From an uncultured bacterium (GTDB lineage: Bacteria; Bacillota; Clostridia; Lachnospirales; Lachnospiraceae): a stretch of DNA of 64,000 nucleotides. Below are positions 42,264-53,067 of this stretch, in pieces. Positions within the stretch are counted from its first letter, which is position 1. The number at the start of each line of letters is the position of its first letter. The stretch is from contig CAMSTY010000004.1 of assembly GCA_947063875.1 (NCBI GenBank), positions 1-64,000 of the forward strand, read 5' to 3'. The notes under the pieces were generated by a model, which ran no database searches, had not been told where the DNA came from, and was given only the letters and a program-made list of their open reading frames with translations. Position numbers and translations under genes: made by a program.

Positions 42264-43289
42264 TTAGTCGGTGGTTGCCCGGCGTTTTAAAATGGGAGTG
42301 ACGATCTGGTGGATGGGGGTGGCCAGAGGGGTGGGTTTCCTTTTTTTGCGTTCGTTCATCTGCATGACCAGCAGCTCTACCGCCTGCTGGGCGATCTTGT
42401 CGATCTGCTGTCCTACGGTGCTGATGGGGAGAATGGCGGAACTGGCGATGGGGGAGTCGTCAAATCCGACAATGCGGTATTCTTCCGGGAGGGCGCCGTA
42501 TTTTCTTATGATGAGATTTAAGAAAATGTTTGCATGGGTGTCATTGGAAATAAAGACGCCCTTTTTTTGCCCGGAGTAGCTTTCTTCCATTTCCTGAAAG
42601 ATTTCATTCATTCGTTTTTCGTTTTCCTCATAGGTTTTGCCGAAGCTGGTTTTGATGAGCTTGTGGGGCCAGTCGTGTTCCTGGCAGGTATCCAGAAAAC
42701 CCTGGATTCGCTGGTATCCGGGGGTGGTGGGGGATACCTGCTGATTGAGGTGGAACAGAATATGGCAGTTGTTTTTGCACAGCAGGCTGGTGGCCTGGAC
42801 TGCGCCCATGTAGTTGTCGGTGTTCACGCTGCAGGTGTACTGGTCTTCCCGTTCGATGGTAACTACGGGAATATGGTAGGAAGCCAGTTCTTTAGAGGGG
42901 ATGGTGTGGCTTAGGACAATCAGGCCTTCGATCTTGTAGGCCAGAAGCTCCTGGATGTATTGCTGTTCGATTTTTTTGTCCTGGTTCCCTTCAAACACCA
43001 GGAATTTATAGCCGAATTTTTCGTAGGAGGACAGGATGCTGGATAGCATTTGGGCATAGTAGTGCATGTAAAGGCTGGGGATGATAATGCCTACAAATTC
43101 GGTCTTGCCACTGGCCAGAATCCGGGCAACCTTGTTTTCTTTATAGTTTAAGGCCTCCAGGGCGTCGGCGACTACCTGCTGGGTTTCCAGCGTCAGGGAG
43201 TCGGGGGCGTTGAAGTAGCGGGAGATGGTGGTCTTGGAGAAATTGGTGTATTTGGCGATGTCGTCAAAGGTGATGTTCTTTTTTCCCAT
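42264..43289 (-). CDS. LacI-family repressor
   Basis: A 341-residue regulator with an N-terminal LacI helix-turn-helix (ITFDDIAKYTNFSKTTISRY, hinge helix ALNYKENKVARIL) and a periplasmic-binding-protein-like sensor domain (FVGIIIPSLYMHYYAQML; IVGFDDSPIASS). It is divergent from the PTS permease gene and very likely controls it. AACCGGTT at about 43408-43415 and the repeats at 43519-43566 are candidate sites. Confidence 0.92.
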   Translation of the reverse strand: MGKKNITFDDIAKYTNFSKTTISRYFNAPDSLTLETQQVVADALEALNYKENKVARILASGKTEFVGIIIPSLYMHYYAQMLSSILSSYEKFGYKFLVFEGNQDKKIEQQYIQELLAYKIEGLIVLSHTIPSKELASYHIPVVTIEREDQYTCSVNTDNYMGAVQATSLLCKNNCHILFHLNQQVSPTTPGYQRIQGFLDTCQEHDWPHKLIKTSFGKTYEENEKRMNEIFQEMEESYSGQKKGVFISNDTHANIFLNLIIRKYGALPEEYRIVGFDDSPIASSAILPISTVGQQIDKIAQQAVELLVMQMNERKKRKPTPLATPIHQIVTPILKRRATTD

Positions 43290-43479
43290 GTTGTTGATTC
43301 CTTTTTTGCGTGGGGCCCTATGGCCCCGAAGTGTTCCAATCTGCTTTATTTTCGTTGCCTACAGTATAACACAAAACGGATAAAAAAGGAAGAGTAACCG
43401 ATATTGGAACCGGTTTTATATAATGTGCACAGAAAGTTTGGAAGGATTTCATGATAATGCTGAAATGAGAGGGACGGCA

Positions 43480-43508
43480 TTGACAGGAGAGAGGAGGGGT
43501 GGTAAAAT
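43480..43508 (+). promoter_or_regulatory. promoter of the PTS gene
   Basis: TTGACA (43480-43485), 17-base spacer, TAAAAT (43503-43508). The predicted start at about 43515 runs directly into four 12-bp repeats. Confidence 0.8.
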
Positions 43509-43518
43509 AAGGATCATA

Positions 43519-43566
43519 AAGTTACCGGTTACATTACTAGTAACATAATTAGTTGCATAACTAGTT
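43519..43566. repeat. four 12-bp tandem repeats at the PTS transcription start
   Basis: Units at 43519, 43531, 43543 and 43555 share the form ACATAACTAGTT: each has the core ACCGGT, ACTAGT, ATTAGT or ACTAGT at the same place. Three cores are palindromic. Spacing is exactly 12 bases throughout. It is a likely operator array for the divergent LacI protein, although LacI proteins normally use single palindromes. Confidence 0.75.
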
Positions 43567-43579
43567 TCAAGCATTTTGA

Positions 43580-45631
<2,052 letters not shown>

Positions 45632-45658
45632 AGCATGTAAAAGGAGGAAAGGAACAAT

Positions 45659-46492
45659 ATGGAACTTCAATATTTGGGAACAGCGGCAGCGGAGGGATGG
45701 CCGGCTCTCTTTTGCGATTGTGAAATCTGTCACAAAGCACGGGAGAAAGGGGGAAAGGATTTGCGGACCCGGACCCAGTCCATCCTGGACGGGACGATTC
45801 TGATTGATTTTCCGCCGGACACCTATACCCATGCCCTCCGGTATCGCCTGAATCTGGGAAAGGTCCAGCATTTGCTGATCACCCATTCTCATATGGATCA
45901 TTTCTTTCCGGTTGACTTGATTCACCGGCATGAGCATTTCGGCCATAACGCGGAGGGGATGCTTCACGTGTACGGAAATGAGGCGGTGGAGAAGGCGTTT
46001 TATGAGGCGGTATTGATTGACCGGTTTAAGGTTCATCCTCTGGATAACAGTGTAAGGTTTGTCCGTGTGGAGCCGTTTCAGGATTTCGTGGCGGAGGGAT
46101 ACCACATTATTCCGGTGGCGGCTGACCATGACAAGAGGGAGGCCTGCCTGATCTATATCATTGAAAAGGACGGGAAATGCCTGCTGTACGGCCATGATAC
46201 GGGGATGAATTTAAGCAGGGAAGCCTGGGACTGCATCTGCAGCTATCAATATGACCTGATTTCCATGGACGCCACTATGGGAAGGCAGAAGACAAACGGC
46301 TATCACATGGGACTTTCGGATGATCTGGAGATGGTCCGGCTTCTGGAGGGAAAGGGTTGCCTGAAGAAGGGCGCCGTAAAAGTGATCAGTCATTTCTCCC
46401 ACAATGGCGGGATGACCCATGGGGAGTTGGAGCAGTTTGCCGGGGAGCATGGTCTGACGGCGGCTTATGACGGGATGGCAGTGAAAATATAG
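45659..46492 (+). CDS. metallo-beta-lactamase-fold hydrolase (PhnP-like)
   Basis: A 277-residue MBL-fold protein with LGTAAAEGWPALFC at the start, the zinc motif LLITHSHMDHFFP near residue 80, AADHDKREACLIY and GHDTGMN further on. The start resembles PhnP-type phosphodiesterases, including the Cys pair CDCEICHKA that could bind a structural zinc. It is 27 bp behind the PTS gene and likely in its operon. A phosphodiesterase acting on a PTS product would be unusual, so the link is unclear. Confidence 0.85.
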   Translation: MELQYLGTAAAEGWPALFCDCEICHKAREKGGKDLRTRTQSILDGTILIDFPPDTYTHALRYRLNLGKVQHLLITHSHMDHFFPVDLIHRHEHFGHNAEGMLHVYGNEAVEKAFYEAVLIDRFKVHPLDNSVRFVRVEPFQDFVAEGYHIIPVAADHDKREACLIYIIEKDGKCLLYGHDTGMNLSREAWDCICSYQYDLISMDATMGRQKTNGYHMGLSDDLEMVRLLEGKGCLKKGAVKVISHFSHNGGMTHGELEQFAGEHGLTAAYDGMAVKI

Positions 46493-46519
46493 AATTCCAT
46501 TGTCAGGAAGGGGAGTAAG

Positions 46520-46720
46520 ATGATAACTGGTTTTCACAAGAATATTATTCTGCATATCATGGAAATTTGGGGTGAGGGCGGGGAGAACCCGGAAGAATTG
46601 CTGAGAAGCTGCAATGGTTTGACCGAAGATGATAAAGCGGATGTTCTTCGGGGCCTGCAGGAGCGGAAGGTATGTTCTCTGGCTGCTTTGCTAGGGAAGG
46701 AGGAAAAGCTAGTGTGCTGA
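46520..46720 (+). CDS. small protein of unknown function
   Basis: A 66-residue acidic protein starting MITGFHKNIILHIMEIWGEG, with a GGAAGGGGAG ribosome site 6 bases before the ATG. It is mostly helical and has two Cys near residues 31 and 52 and one at its end. It follows the MBL gene by 27 bp in the same direction. I do not recognise it. Confidence 0.5.
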   Translation: MITGFHKNIILHIMEIWGEGGENPEELLRSCNGLTEDDKADVLRGLQERKVCSLAALLGKEEKLVC

Positions 46721-46721
46721 C

Positions 46722-46860
46722 CCATTTGCTTTCAGCTAAATGACGCAGAATGAATTTTCAGTCTGTAAGGCGACGGAGGGAGGCGATGCGGTGGCATCGT
46801 TGACCGACAACAACGCAGCAGATGGAAATTCAGGCAAGTCATTTGGCGAAATGTAAATGA
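46722..46860. repeat. long imperfect inverted repeat with inner hairpin (repeat element)
   Basis: GCTAAATGAC (46735) pairs with GTCATTTGGC (to 46847); inside, TGAATTTTCAGTCTG pairs with CAGATGGAAATTCA, and the centre has CGATGC-GGTG-GCATCG. Flanking CATTT/AAATG extends the arms to about 46722-46860. The folded shape and lack of coding content suggest a small repeat of the MITE/REP kind. Confidence 0.65.
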
Positions 46861-46901
46861 GTCAGTACACCAGAGAGGTACGGAACTATTCCGCGGTCTT
46901 T

Positions 46902-46947
46902 ATGGGTATTGTGCCGAAAGGGGAGTTTTCGGCGCAATACCCATTTT
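46902..46947 (+). terminator. hairpin with 18-bp stem, possible terminator
   Basis: ATGGGTATTGTGCCGAAA (from 46902) pairs with TTTCGGCGCAATACCCAT (to 46944) around GGGGAGT, followed by only TTT. The remaining bases to 47128 show no gene. Confidence 0.5.
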
Positions 46948-47128
46948 GCGCGTTGGCTGAAAACGTTGCGTACCCCTCAAAACCCAGGCAGCAGCCCATC
47001 CCCACTTCCTCATCTTGCCATTTGCAATCACACATGTTAGAATAAGAAATATTTATTGAAAGAAATTGAGAGAAAAGGATAATCCATATGGCGCTGGCAG
47101 ATGAGGGAAATGACAGGAGGAGGAATAA

Positions 47129-47632
47129 ATGAGAAGAAAAGATCGGGAAATGGATGAGAATTTCGCTATGGGAGTTGCAGACCGGTGTGAATACGCCGTT
47201 CTTTCCATGACTGATACCCAAGGGCAGCCCTATTGTGTTCCCATCAGTATTGTGAGGGAGGGCCGGGCGGTGTATTTTCATTGTGCGAAGGCGGGAAAGA
47301 AAACGGAGGCCATGCGTAAAAACCCAAGGGTGTGCATTGCCTGTGTGGGGGATACCTGCCGTGCCCTTCATGAGTTTACTACCGAATATGAGTCTGCAGT
47401 TATTCGGGGCATGGCAGAGGAGGTAATGGGGGAGGAAGAAAAGATTCACGCCCTCCGCCTGCTGTGCGAAAGGCATGTCCCTACCAATATGGAGAATTTT
47501 GACAAGGAACTTAACCGCAGCCTGGCAGTCACTGCCGTGTGGAAAGTAACCATGGACTCCATTACCGGGAAGCGCAAGAAGTATGATAAAAATGGTGAGG
47601 AAATGAAGTACGGCAGGATGGAGCAGGACTGA
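47129..47632 (+). CDS. pyridoxamine 5'-phosphate oxidase-like flavin protein (NimA-like)
   Basis: A 167-residue split-barrel flavin-binding protein. The start MRRKDREMDENFA and the core YAVLSMTDTQGQPYCVPIS, AVYFHCAKAGKKTEAMRKNP and VCIACVGDT match the group that includes nitroimidazole-resistance NimA proteins, common in Clostridia. True substrate is usually unknown. AGGAGG lies 6 bases upstream of ATG 47129. Confidence 0.88.
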   Translation: MRRKDREMDENFAMGVADRCEYAVLSMTDTQGQPYCVPISIVREGRAVYFHCAKAGKKTEAMRKNPRVCIACVGDTCRALHEFTTEYESAVIRGMAEEVMGEEEKIHALRLLCERHVPTNMENFDKELNRSLAVTAVWKVTMDSITGKRKKYDKNGEEMKYGRMEQD

Positions 47633-47680
47633 CCGCAAAGTTTTGCAGCGGAGAAAGAACGCGGGGAGGAGAACGGAATT

Positions 47681-48172
47681 ATGAGGATTGAGATAAGGGA
47701 TTACCGGGAGGCGGACCTTCCGGAAATGATTGCAATCTGGAACGAGGTGGTGGAGGACGGAGTTGCCTTTCCTCAGGAAGAGCTGCTGGATGAGGAGACG
47801 GGAAAGGCGTTTTTTGCGGGGCAGACCTATAACGGAGTGGCTGTGGATGAGGACAGCGGACGGATTTACGGACTGTATATTTTGCATCCTAACAATGTAG
47901 GGCGGTGCGGGCATATCTGTAATGCAAGTTTTGCGGTCCGCTCGGAAAGCAGAGGGCTGCATATCGGGGAAAAACTGGTTTTGGATTGTCTGGCGCAGGG
48001 GAAAATCCATGGTTTTCAGATTTTGCAGTTCAACGCCGTGGTGGCAAGCAATGTTCATGCCAGGCATTTGTATGAACGGCTGGGATTTGTACAGCTGGGG
48101 ACGATTCCCAAAGGTTTTCGGATGAAGGACGGGCATTATGAAGACATTTGCCCTTATTATCATGTGTTGTAG
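47681..48172 (+). CDS. GNAT-family N-acetyltransferase
   Basis: A 163-residue acetyltransferase. It begins IEIRDYREADLPEMIAIWNEV and has the acetyl-CoA loop FAVRSESRGLHIGEKL and the C-terminal VVASNVHARHLYERLGFVQLG. Members near this type acetylate phosphinothricin, amino acids or aminoglycosides; substrate unknown. It is 48 bp after the flavin protein and probably co-transcribed. Confidence 0.88.
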   Translation: MRIEIRDYREADLPEMIAIWNEVVEDGVAFPQEELLDEETGKAFFAGQTYNGVAVDEDSGRIYGLYILHPNNVGRCGHICNASFAVRSESRGLHIGEKLVLDCLAQGKIHGFQILQFNAVVASNVHARHLYERLGFVQLGTIPKGFRMKDGHYEDICPYYHVL

Positions 48173-48260
48173 GCGTCAGCGAATCTGCGGCATAGAATTG
48201 ATAAAAATTTAACGAGGAAAAATTTCCATAAATATTGCCGGCTTATCCGTATAGGTATAT

Positions 48261-48406
48261 AGGAAGCGCTATGATTTTCTTTTATGACGTTTCCTGCGCC
48301 GGTTTTTGCTGTGTATGAATGCAGAATCTGCCCTGCAAAAACCGTGCGGTTCCACCGGGGATTATCGTTAAACGGCAAATGGGTTTTCCGTTTGCAATAG
48401 GATAAT
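48261..48406 (+). repeat. structured intergenic element, copy 2
   Basis: The same order of folds as at 29095-29247 with changed bases: P1 AGGAAGCG (48261) with CGTTTCCT (48288); P2 GCGCCGGTTTTTGC (48296-48309) with GCAAAAACCGTGCG (48335-48348), keeping the single bulged T; P3 TCC/GGA around ACCGG; P4 ATTATC...AAACGG with CCGTTT...GATAAT (48361-48406). It ends 60 bases before the serpin gene, in the same orientation as copy 1 relative to its downstream gene. Confidence 0.65.
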
Positions 48407-48465
48407 TGCAGGAAGGGCATGGAATATTTCAGAAGTTCCGGGAAGATGCGGAGGAAGGAGAGCAT

Positions 48466-50472
48466 ATGAGGAGAAAAGGAAAAAGAGTTACGGCCTGTTT
48501 TTTGACAGCAGCCATGGTTTTGACGGCTGCCAGCGGGTGCCAGGGGTCTGGGAAGCCTCTGGAGCCGGATTTAAAGGCTTTGGAAACGGGAGCCGGAGAG
48601 GACGGTAAAATGTTGGGGCAGGAGACCGGGGAAGGGGCGGATGAAAGCGAGGCCAAAGCCGGCACGGCAAAGACAGAGGATGAGGATTGGATGAAGAATC
48701 AAAAGTATGAAACGGGCAGGTCGCTGGAGGCGGAGGAGCCAAAAGACGCAGATATCTTGCCGGAGGATTACGAAGGCTGGAACCGTTTTCTGGAGGAAAA
48801 GGAGATTTCCCGGGAGTTTGCAAAGGGGCTGGATCAGTTTGCGTACAAGAGCGGCAGCGCTGTCTTAAAGGGGACAGAGGGAAATGGGAATTATAGTCCG
48901 TTAAGCCTTTACTATACCCTGGCTTTGGCAGGCTGCGGCGCCCGGGGCGAGACCGCGGGCCAGATTCTGGAGAACCTGGGAGTGGAGGACAGAAAGGAAC
49001 TGGCAGACCAGTGCAGCAAACTTTATCAGTGGTATGTGTATCAGAGCCAGAAGGAACGGGAAATGATGGAACAATACGGAATAGAGGGCTACCGAAGCGC
49101 GATCCGCCTGGGGAATTCCCTGTGGATTTCCGGTCAGCTGGCAGTGGGGGAGGAATATCAGAAGCTGGCGGCGGAGAAATTCTTTGCCTCCTCCTATGGG
49201 GTGGATTTTGCAGATCCGGAAACCGCCAAAAGGATGGGAGCCTGGATTGCCGGAAAGACAAACGGGGTGTTGGAGCCTCAGCTTACCCTGGACCCGGGGA
49301 CGGTACTGGCTATCTTGAACACCTTGTATTTTTATGGGGGCTGGACAAATCCCTTTTCTCCGGAAATGACTCAGGAGGACAGCTTTACCTTGAAGGATGG
49401 GACTTCGGTGACTGTGCCGTTTTTAAATCGGACCGAATGGGAGGGGGCCTTCCGAAAAGGGGAGGGTTATACCCTGTCCTATCTGAGTACAGACAATAAC
49501 TGCCGGATGGTGTTTCTGCTGCCGGATGAGGGGAAAAATGTGGAAGAATTCCTGGAGAACCCCCAAAAGCTGCAGAGCGCGCTGGAGACAGAAGAAGAGG
49601 ACTGGGTAAACGCAAAAGTGATCTGGAAAGTCCCTAAATTTGAATTTGCAAGCAGCTATCAGCTGAATGATATCTTAAAGGCCATGGGAATGGAGCGGAT
49701 GTTTGGCCAAACAGCGGAATTTGGCGGAATTTCCTCAGACCCGCTGCTGGTGTCCAGTGTGATTCAGGAGAGCCACATCGGCGTGGATGAGCAGGGGGTA
49801 GAGGGCGCTGCCTACACCATGATGGCCATGGCCAGAGGAGCCATGATAGAAAATGAGGAAACTGCGGAAATGATTCTTGACCGGCCGTTTTTGTATGGAA
49901 TCCGGGATGACAGTCATGGTGTGTGGCTGTTTCTCGGGGTGTGCCAAAATCCGGCCGAGGAAGGCGGGGAGGCGGCGGAGATGGCGGAAGCATTGCTTAA
50001 GAAGGCGGAAAGTGACGTGATCCTGACCTCCGCGCCGGAAATTTATCTGACTGACCCACTCTCCAGTACTATGAACAATTTCCTGGTGATGCCTGGTGAT
50101 TACAGCTGGAACTGGAAGCAGGACCAAAAAGACGGGGAGATGGTGAGCCTGGTGGCCTGCGGCAGCCATCCCTTAGAGTATAAACCGAAGCAGGAGGATA
50201 TGCTGAAGATCCCGAACTATAACAAACAGACGGAAGTGGGTTACGTTTTACACTGTGCCGTTATGCCCCGGACCGTGACGGTCCGGGAGTGGGATATTTC
50301 CCAGCAGGGGAAGCAGGAGACGGCTTTGCCTGCGGAAACGGTGTATCAGGATGAGCAGACGATTCTTTTGAAACACGACAAGATCTATGAACTTGTTGCA
50401 GAATGGCCCCAGGAGGAACTGGAAAAGAATGGCTTTTTTGGAAGCGCAAGTTATGTGGTGATGACGGATTGA
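48466..50472 (+). CDS. serpin-domain lipoprotein with C-terminal extension
   Basis: A 668-residue surface protein. Lipoprotein signal with the lipobox TAASGC (Cys25), an acidic linker to about residue 105, then a serpin fold of about 400 residues: NYSPLSLYYTLALAGCGARG, VLAILNTLYFYGGWTNPF and the hinge region HIGVDEQGVEGAAYTMMAM before the reactive loop, closing with DRPFLYGIRD. Serpins trap serine or cysteine proteases; the hinge Glu-Gly-Ala-Ala pattern suggests an inhibitory type. About 150 residues after the serpin end form an extra domain I do not recognise. The ATG at 48466 has AGGAAGGAG 6 bases upstream. It may shield the cell from host or rival proteases. Confidence 0.88.
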   Translation: MRRKGKRVTACFLTAAMVLTAASGCQGSGKPLEPDLKALETGAGEDGKMLGQETGEGADESEAKAGTAKTEDEDWMKNQKYETGRSLEAEEPKDADILPEDYEGWNRFLEEKEISREFAKGLDQFAYKSGSAVLKGTEGNGNYSPLSLYYTLALAGCGARGETAGQILENLGVEDRKELADQCSKLYQWYVYQSQKEREMMEQYGIEGYRSAIRLGNSLWISGQLAVGEEYQKLAAEKFFASSYGVDFADPETAKRMGAWIAGKTNGVLEPQLTLDPGTVLAILNTLYFYGGWTNPFSPEMTQEDSFTLKDGTSVTVPFLNRTEWEGAFRKGEGYTLSYLSTDNNCRMVFLLPDEGKNVEEFLENPQKLQSALETEEEDWVNAKVIWKVPKFEFASSYQLNDILKAMGMERMFGQTAEFGGISSDPLLVSSVIQESHIGVDEQGVEGAAYTMMAMARGAMIENEETAEMILDRPFLYGIRDDSHGVWLFLGVCQNPAEEGGEAAEMAEALLKKAESDVILTSAPEIYLTDPLSSTMNNFLVMPGDYSWNWKQDQKDGEMVSLVACGSHPLEYKPKQEDMLKIPNYNKQTEVGYVLHCAVMPRTVTVREWDISQQGKQETALPAETVYQDEQTILLKHDKIYELVAEWPQEELEKNGFFGSASYVVMTD

Positions 50473-50558
50473 GGCCTTTTGTGGCCGGAAGGCATGAACG
50501 GGCATTTGGACTATGCTGTGCAAAAGAATATTTGACCCCTGTATATAGGTAAAACAAA

Positions 50559-51485
50559 ATGACCCTAACACAATTAAATTATCTGATTACAATCGCAGAA
50601 ACCCAGTCCATGAACAAAGCGGCGGAACTGCTGTACGTATCCCAGCCTTCCCTGACCAGCGCCATGAAGGAGTTGGAAAAGGAACTGGGAATCACTTTGT
50701 TCTACCGAAGCGGAAGGGGCGCCACCCTGACCGCTGACGGGACGGAATTTCTTTTATATGCCAAGCAGATCTACGGACAATATGAGAACGTCCTGGAAAA
50801 ATACGGGAAAAACGGTTCCCACAAGAAGAAGTTCGGGGTGTCCACCCAGCACTATTCCTTTGCGGTAAAGGCATTTGTGGATATGGCCAGGGAATTTGAC
50901 ATGTCTCAGTATGAATTTGCAATCCGGGAGACGAAAACAGCAGAGGTCATCCGGGACGTCAGCACGATGAAGAGCGAGATTGGCGTGCTGTATCTGTGTG
51001 ATTTTAACAGGAAAGCCATGGAGAAGCTGCTGAAATCTGCTGCCCTAAAATTCCATCATCTGGTAGATTGCCAGGCATATGTGTATCTCTGGAGGGGACA
51101 TCCCCTGGCAGGAGAAAGTTCCATCAGTTTTGAACAGCTGAAGGATTATCCCTGCCTCTCCTTTGAGCAGGGAGACAACAGTTCCTTCTATCTGGCGGAG
51201 GAGATTCTTTCCACCAACGAGTATCCCCAGGTAATCCGGACCAACGACCGGGCCACGATGCTGAATCTGATGATCGGACTGAACGGATATACCCTTTGCT
51301 CCGGAATTATTTGTGAGGAATTGAACGGAAATGATTATCTGGCGGTACCCTTCCTGGACGACGAGGAGAATCCCAACAGTACGATGGAAATCGGATACGT
51401 GACCAGGAAAAACACGTTATTAAGCAGGATGGGGGAGCGGTATATCAGGGCGATGAAAGAGTATTTGGGAACTACCCGGTTATAG
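50559..51485 (+). CDS. LysR-family transcriptional regulator
   Basis: A 308-residue regulator with an N-terminal LysR helix-turn-helix (LNYLITIAETQSMNKAAELL then YVSQPSLTSAMKELEKELG) and the periplasmic-binding-protein-like effector domain (VSTQHYSFAVKAFVDMA). It lies directly upstream of, and in the same direction as, the sulfhydrylase gene, separated by a terminator, and is a plausible controller of it. Confidence 0.93.
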   Translation: MTLTQLNYLITIAETQSMNKAAELLYVSQPSLTSAMKELEKELGITLFYRSGRGATLTADGTEFLLYAKQIYGQYENVLEKYGKNGSHKKKFGVSTQHYSFAVKAFVDMAREFDMSQYEFAIRETKTAEVIRDVSTMKSEIGVLYLCDFNRKAMEKLLKSAALKFHHLVDCQAYVYLWRGHPLAGESSISFEQLKDYPCLSFEQGDNSSFYLAEEILSTNEYPQVIRTNDRATMLNLMIGLNGYTLCSGIICEELNGNDYLAVPFLDDEENPNSTMEIGYVTRKNTLLSRMGERYIRAMKEYLGTTRL

Positions 51486-51513
51486 AACCAATCTATAGCC
51501 GGGTATTTTTTTT
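51474..51513 (+). terminator. terminator of the LysR gene
   Basis: ACCCGGTTATAG (51474-51485) pairs with CTATAGCCGGGT (51493-51504) with one G-T pair, followed by ATTTTTTTT. The left arm includes the LysR stop codon. Confidence 0.9.
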
Positions 51514-51727
51514 ATATATTAGACAAATAAAACCTACTATGATAGTATGAATTTATCAGCAAGGAAAACCGGAAAGAAAGCTGTGAAAAAAGAAATAGAA
51601 GCAACGATAGCACAAAAGAAAAGCTTTCTCCGAATGCACTCAAAGAGAAGCCATAGGAGAACGGAAAATCTAAAAAATCATAAAAAACATGAAAACACAG
51701 AAAAAACAATATCGGGAGGAAAGAGCA

Positions 51728-53032
51728 ATGGCAGATATCAGAGATTCAAAAAACTGGGGTTTTGAGACAAAACAGTTACATATCGGGCAGGAGCAGGCGG
51801 ACCCGGTTACAGACGCGAGGGCGGTTCCCATCTATGCCTCCACATCCTATGTATTCCACAATTCCCAGCACGCAGCGGACCGTTTTGGCCTGCGGGATGC
51901 CGGAAATATCTATGGGAGACTGACCAACCCGACTCAGGATGTGTTTGAGCAGAGAATTGCAGCCTTAGAAGGCGGCGTAGCCGCTCTGGCAGTGGCCTCC
52001 GGGGCAGCGGCCATCGACTATACCTTTCAGGCGCTGGCAAAATCCGGGGAACATATTGTGGCCTCCAAAACAATCTACGGCGGGACCTACAATCTGCTGG
52101 CCCATACCCTTCCCCTGACAAACGGCGTCACGGCCACCTTTGTAGACCCGGAAGAAGAAGGAGCCTTTGAGGCAGCGATTCAGGAAAATACGAAAGCAAT
52201 TTTTGTAGAGACCTTGGGAAATCCCAACTCGAATCTGGCGGATCTGGAAGAACTGGCAAAGATTGCCCATAAACATAAACTCCCGCTGGTGGTGGATTCT
52301 ACCTTTGCCACGCCTTATCTGATCCGCCCCATTGAATACGGGGCAGATATTGTGATTCATTCCGCCACGAAGTTTATCGGCGGACACGGCACGGCGATCG
52401 GAGGCGTTATCGTTGACAGCGGAAACTTCGACTGGAAATCCTCTGGAAAATACCCCTGGATTTCCGAGGCCAATCCCAGCTATCACGGGGTATCCTTTGC
52501 CGATGCCGTGGGAGCGGCGGCCTTTGTGACCTATATCCGTGCCGTCATCCTGCGCGACACAGGGGCAACCCTTTCTCCATTCCATGCCTTCATCTTTTTG
52601 CAGGGCCTGGAAACCTTATCCCTGCGGGTGGAACGCCATGTGAGCAACGCGCTGAAAATCGTGGATTACCTGTCCAAACATCCCCAGGTGGAGGCCGTCC
52701 ATCATCCGTCACTGGAAAGTGAACCCAGTCACGAACTGTATCAAAAATATCTGCCAAACGGCGGCGGCTCTATTTTTACCTTTGAGATTAAGGGAGATGC
52801 ACAGACGGCACAGAATTTTATCGACCATCTGGCGATTTTCTCCCTGCTGGCCAATGTGGCCGATGTAAAATCCCTGGTCATTCATCCGGCTACCACCACC
52901 CACAGCCAGTGCACCCGGGAGGAGCTTCTGGATCAAGGCATCAAACCCAATACCATTCGCCTTTCCATTGGGATCGAGAAAGCCCAGGACCTGATTGAGG
53001 CGCTGGAGGCGGCATTTGAAGCGGTAAAATAA
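51728..53032 (+). CDS. metY: O-acetylhomoserine (thiol)-lyase / homocysteine synthase
   Basis: A 434-residue PLP enzyme of the Cys/Met metabolism family. It joins O-acetylhomoserine with sulfide or methanethiol. Motifs: TKQLHIGQEQADPVTDARAV at the start, YGRLTNPTQDVFEQRIAALE, the PLP lysine in IHSATKFIGGHGT, and HPATTTHSQ near the end. Length fits MetY (about 430). The ATG at 51728 follows GGGAGGAAAGAG. The 214-base leader from the LysR terminator is purine-rich, with no S-box riboswitch seen; TAGACA-17-TAGTAT at about 51521-51549 is a possible promoter next to a CTAT-G-ATAG palindrome that may bind the LysR protein. Confidence 0.93.
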   Translation: MADIRDSKNWGFETKQLHIGQEQADPVTDARAVPIYASTSYVFHNSQHAADRFGLRDAGNIYGRLTNPTQDVFEQRIAALEGGVAALAVASGAAAIDYTFQALAKSGEHIVASKTIYGGTYNLLAHTLPLTNGVTATFVDPEEEGAFEAAIQENTKAIFVETLGNPNSNLADLEELAKIAHKHKLPLVVDSTFATPYLIRPIEYGADIVIHSATKFIGGHGTAIGGVIVDSGNFDWKSSGKYPWISEANPSYHGVSFADAVGAAAFVTYIRAVILRDTGATLSPFHAFIFLQGLETLSLRVERHVSNALKIVDYLSKHPQVEAVHHPSLESEPSHELYQKYLPNGGGSIFTFEIKGDAQTAQNFIDHLAIFSLLANVADVKSLVIHPATTTHSQCTREELLDQGIKPNTIRLSIGIEKAQDLIEALEAAFEAVK

Positions 53033-53067
53033 TGGCCGGTAATAGCAAAGGCCGCTTATTACTTTAA

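Noticed and set aside
46857-47045. 62-codon frame after the folded repeat
   Set aside because: It overlaps the 18-bp hairpin and the repeat edge and has no ribosome site.
51514-51727. S-box (SAM) riboswitch before metY
   Set aside because: The leader is purine-rich and shows none of the paired stems expected for an S-box.
51547-51765. Possible leader peptide before metY
   Set aside because: Lys-rich text from a purine-rich leader, no ribosome site, overlaps the metY start in another frame.
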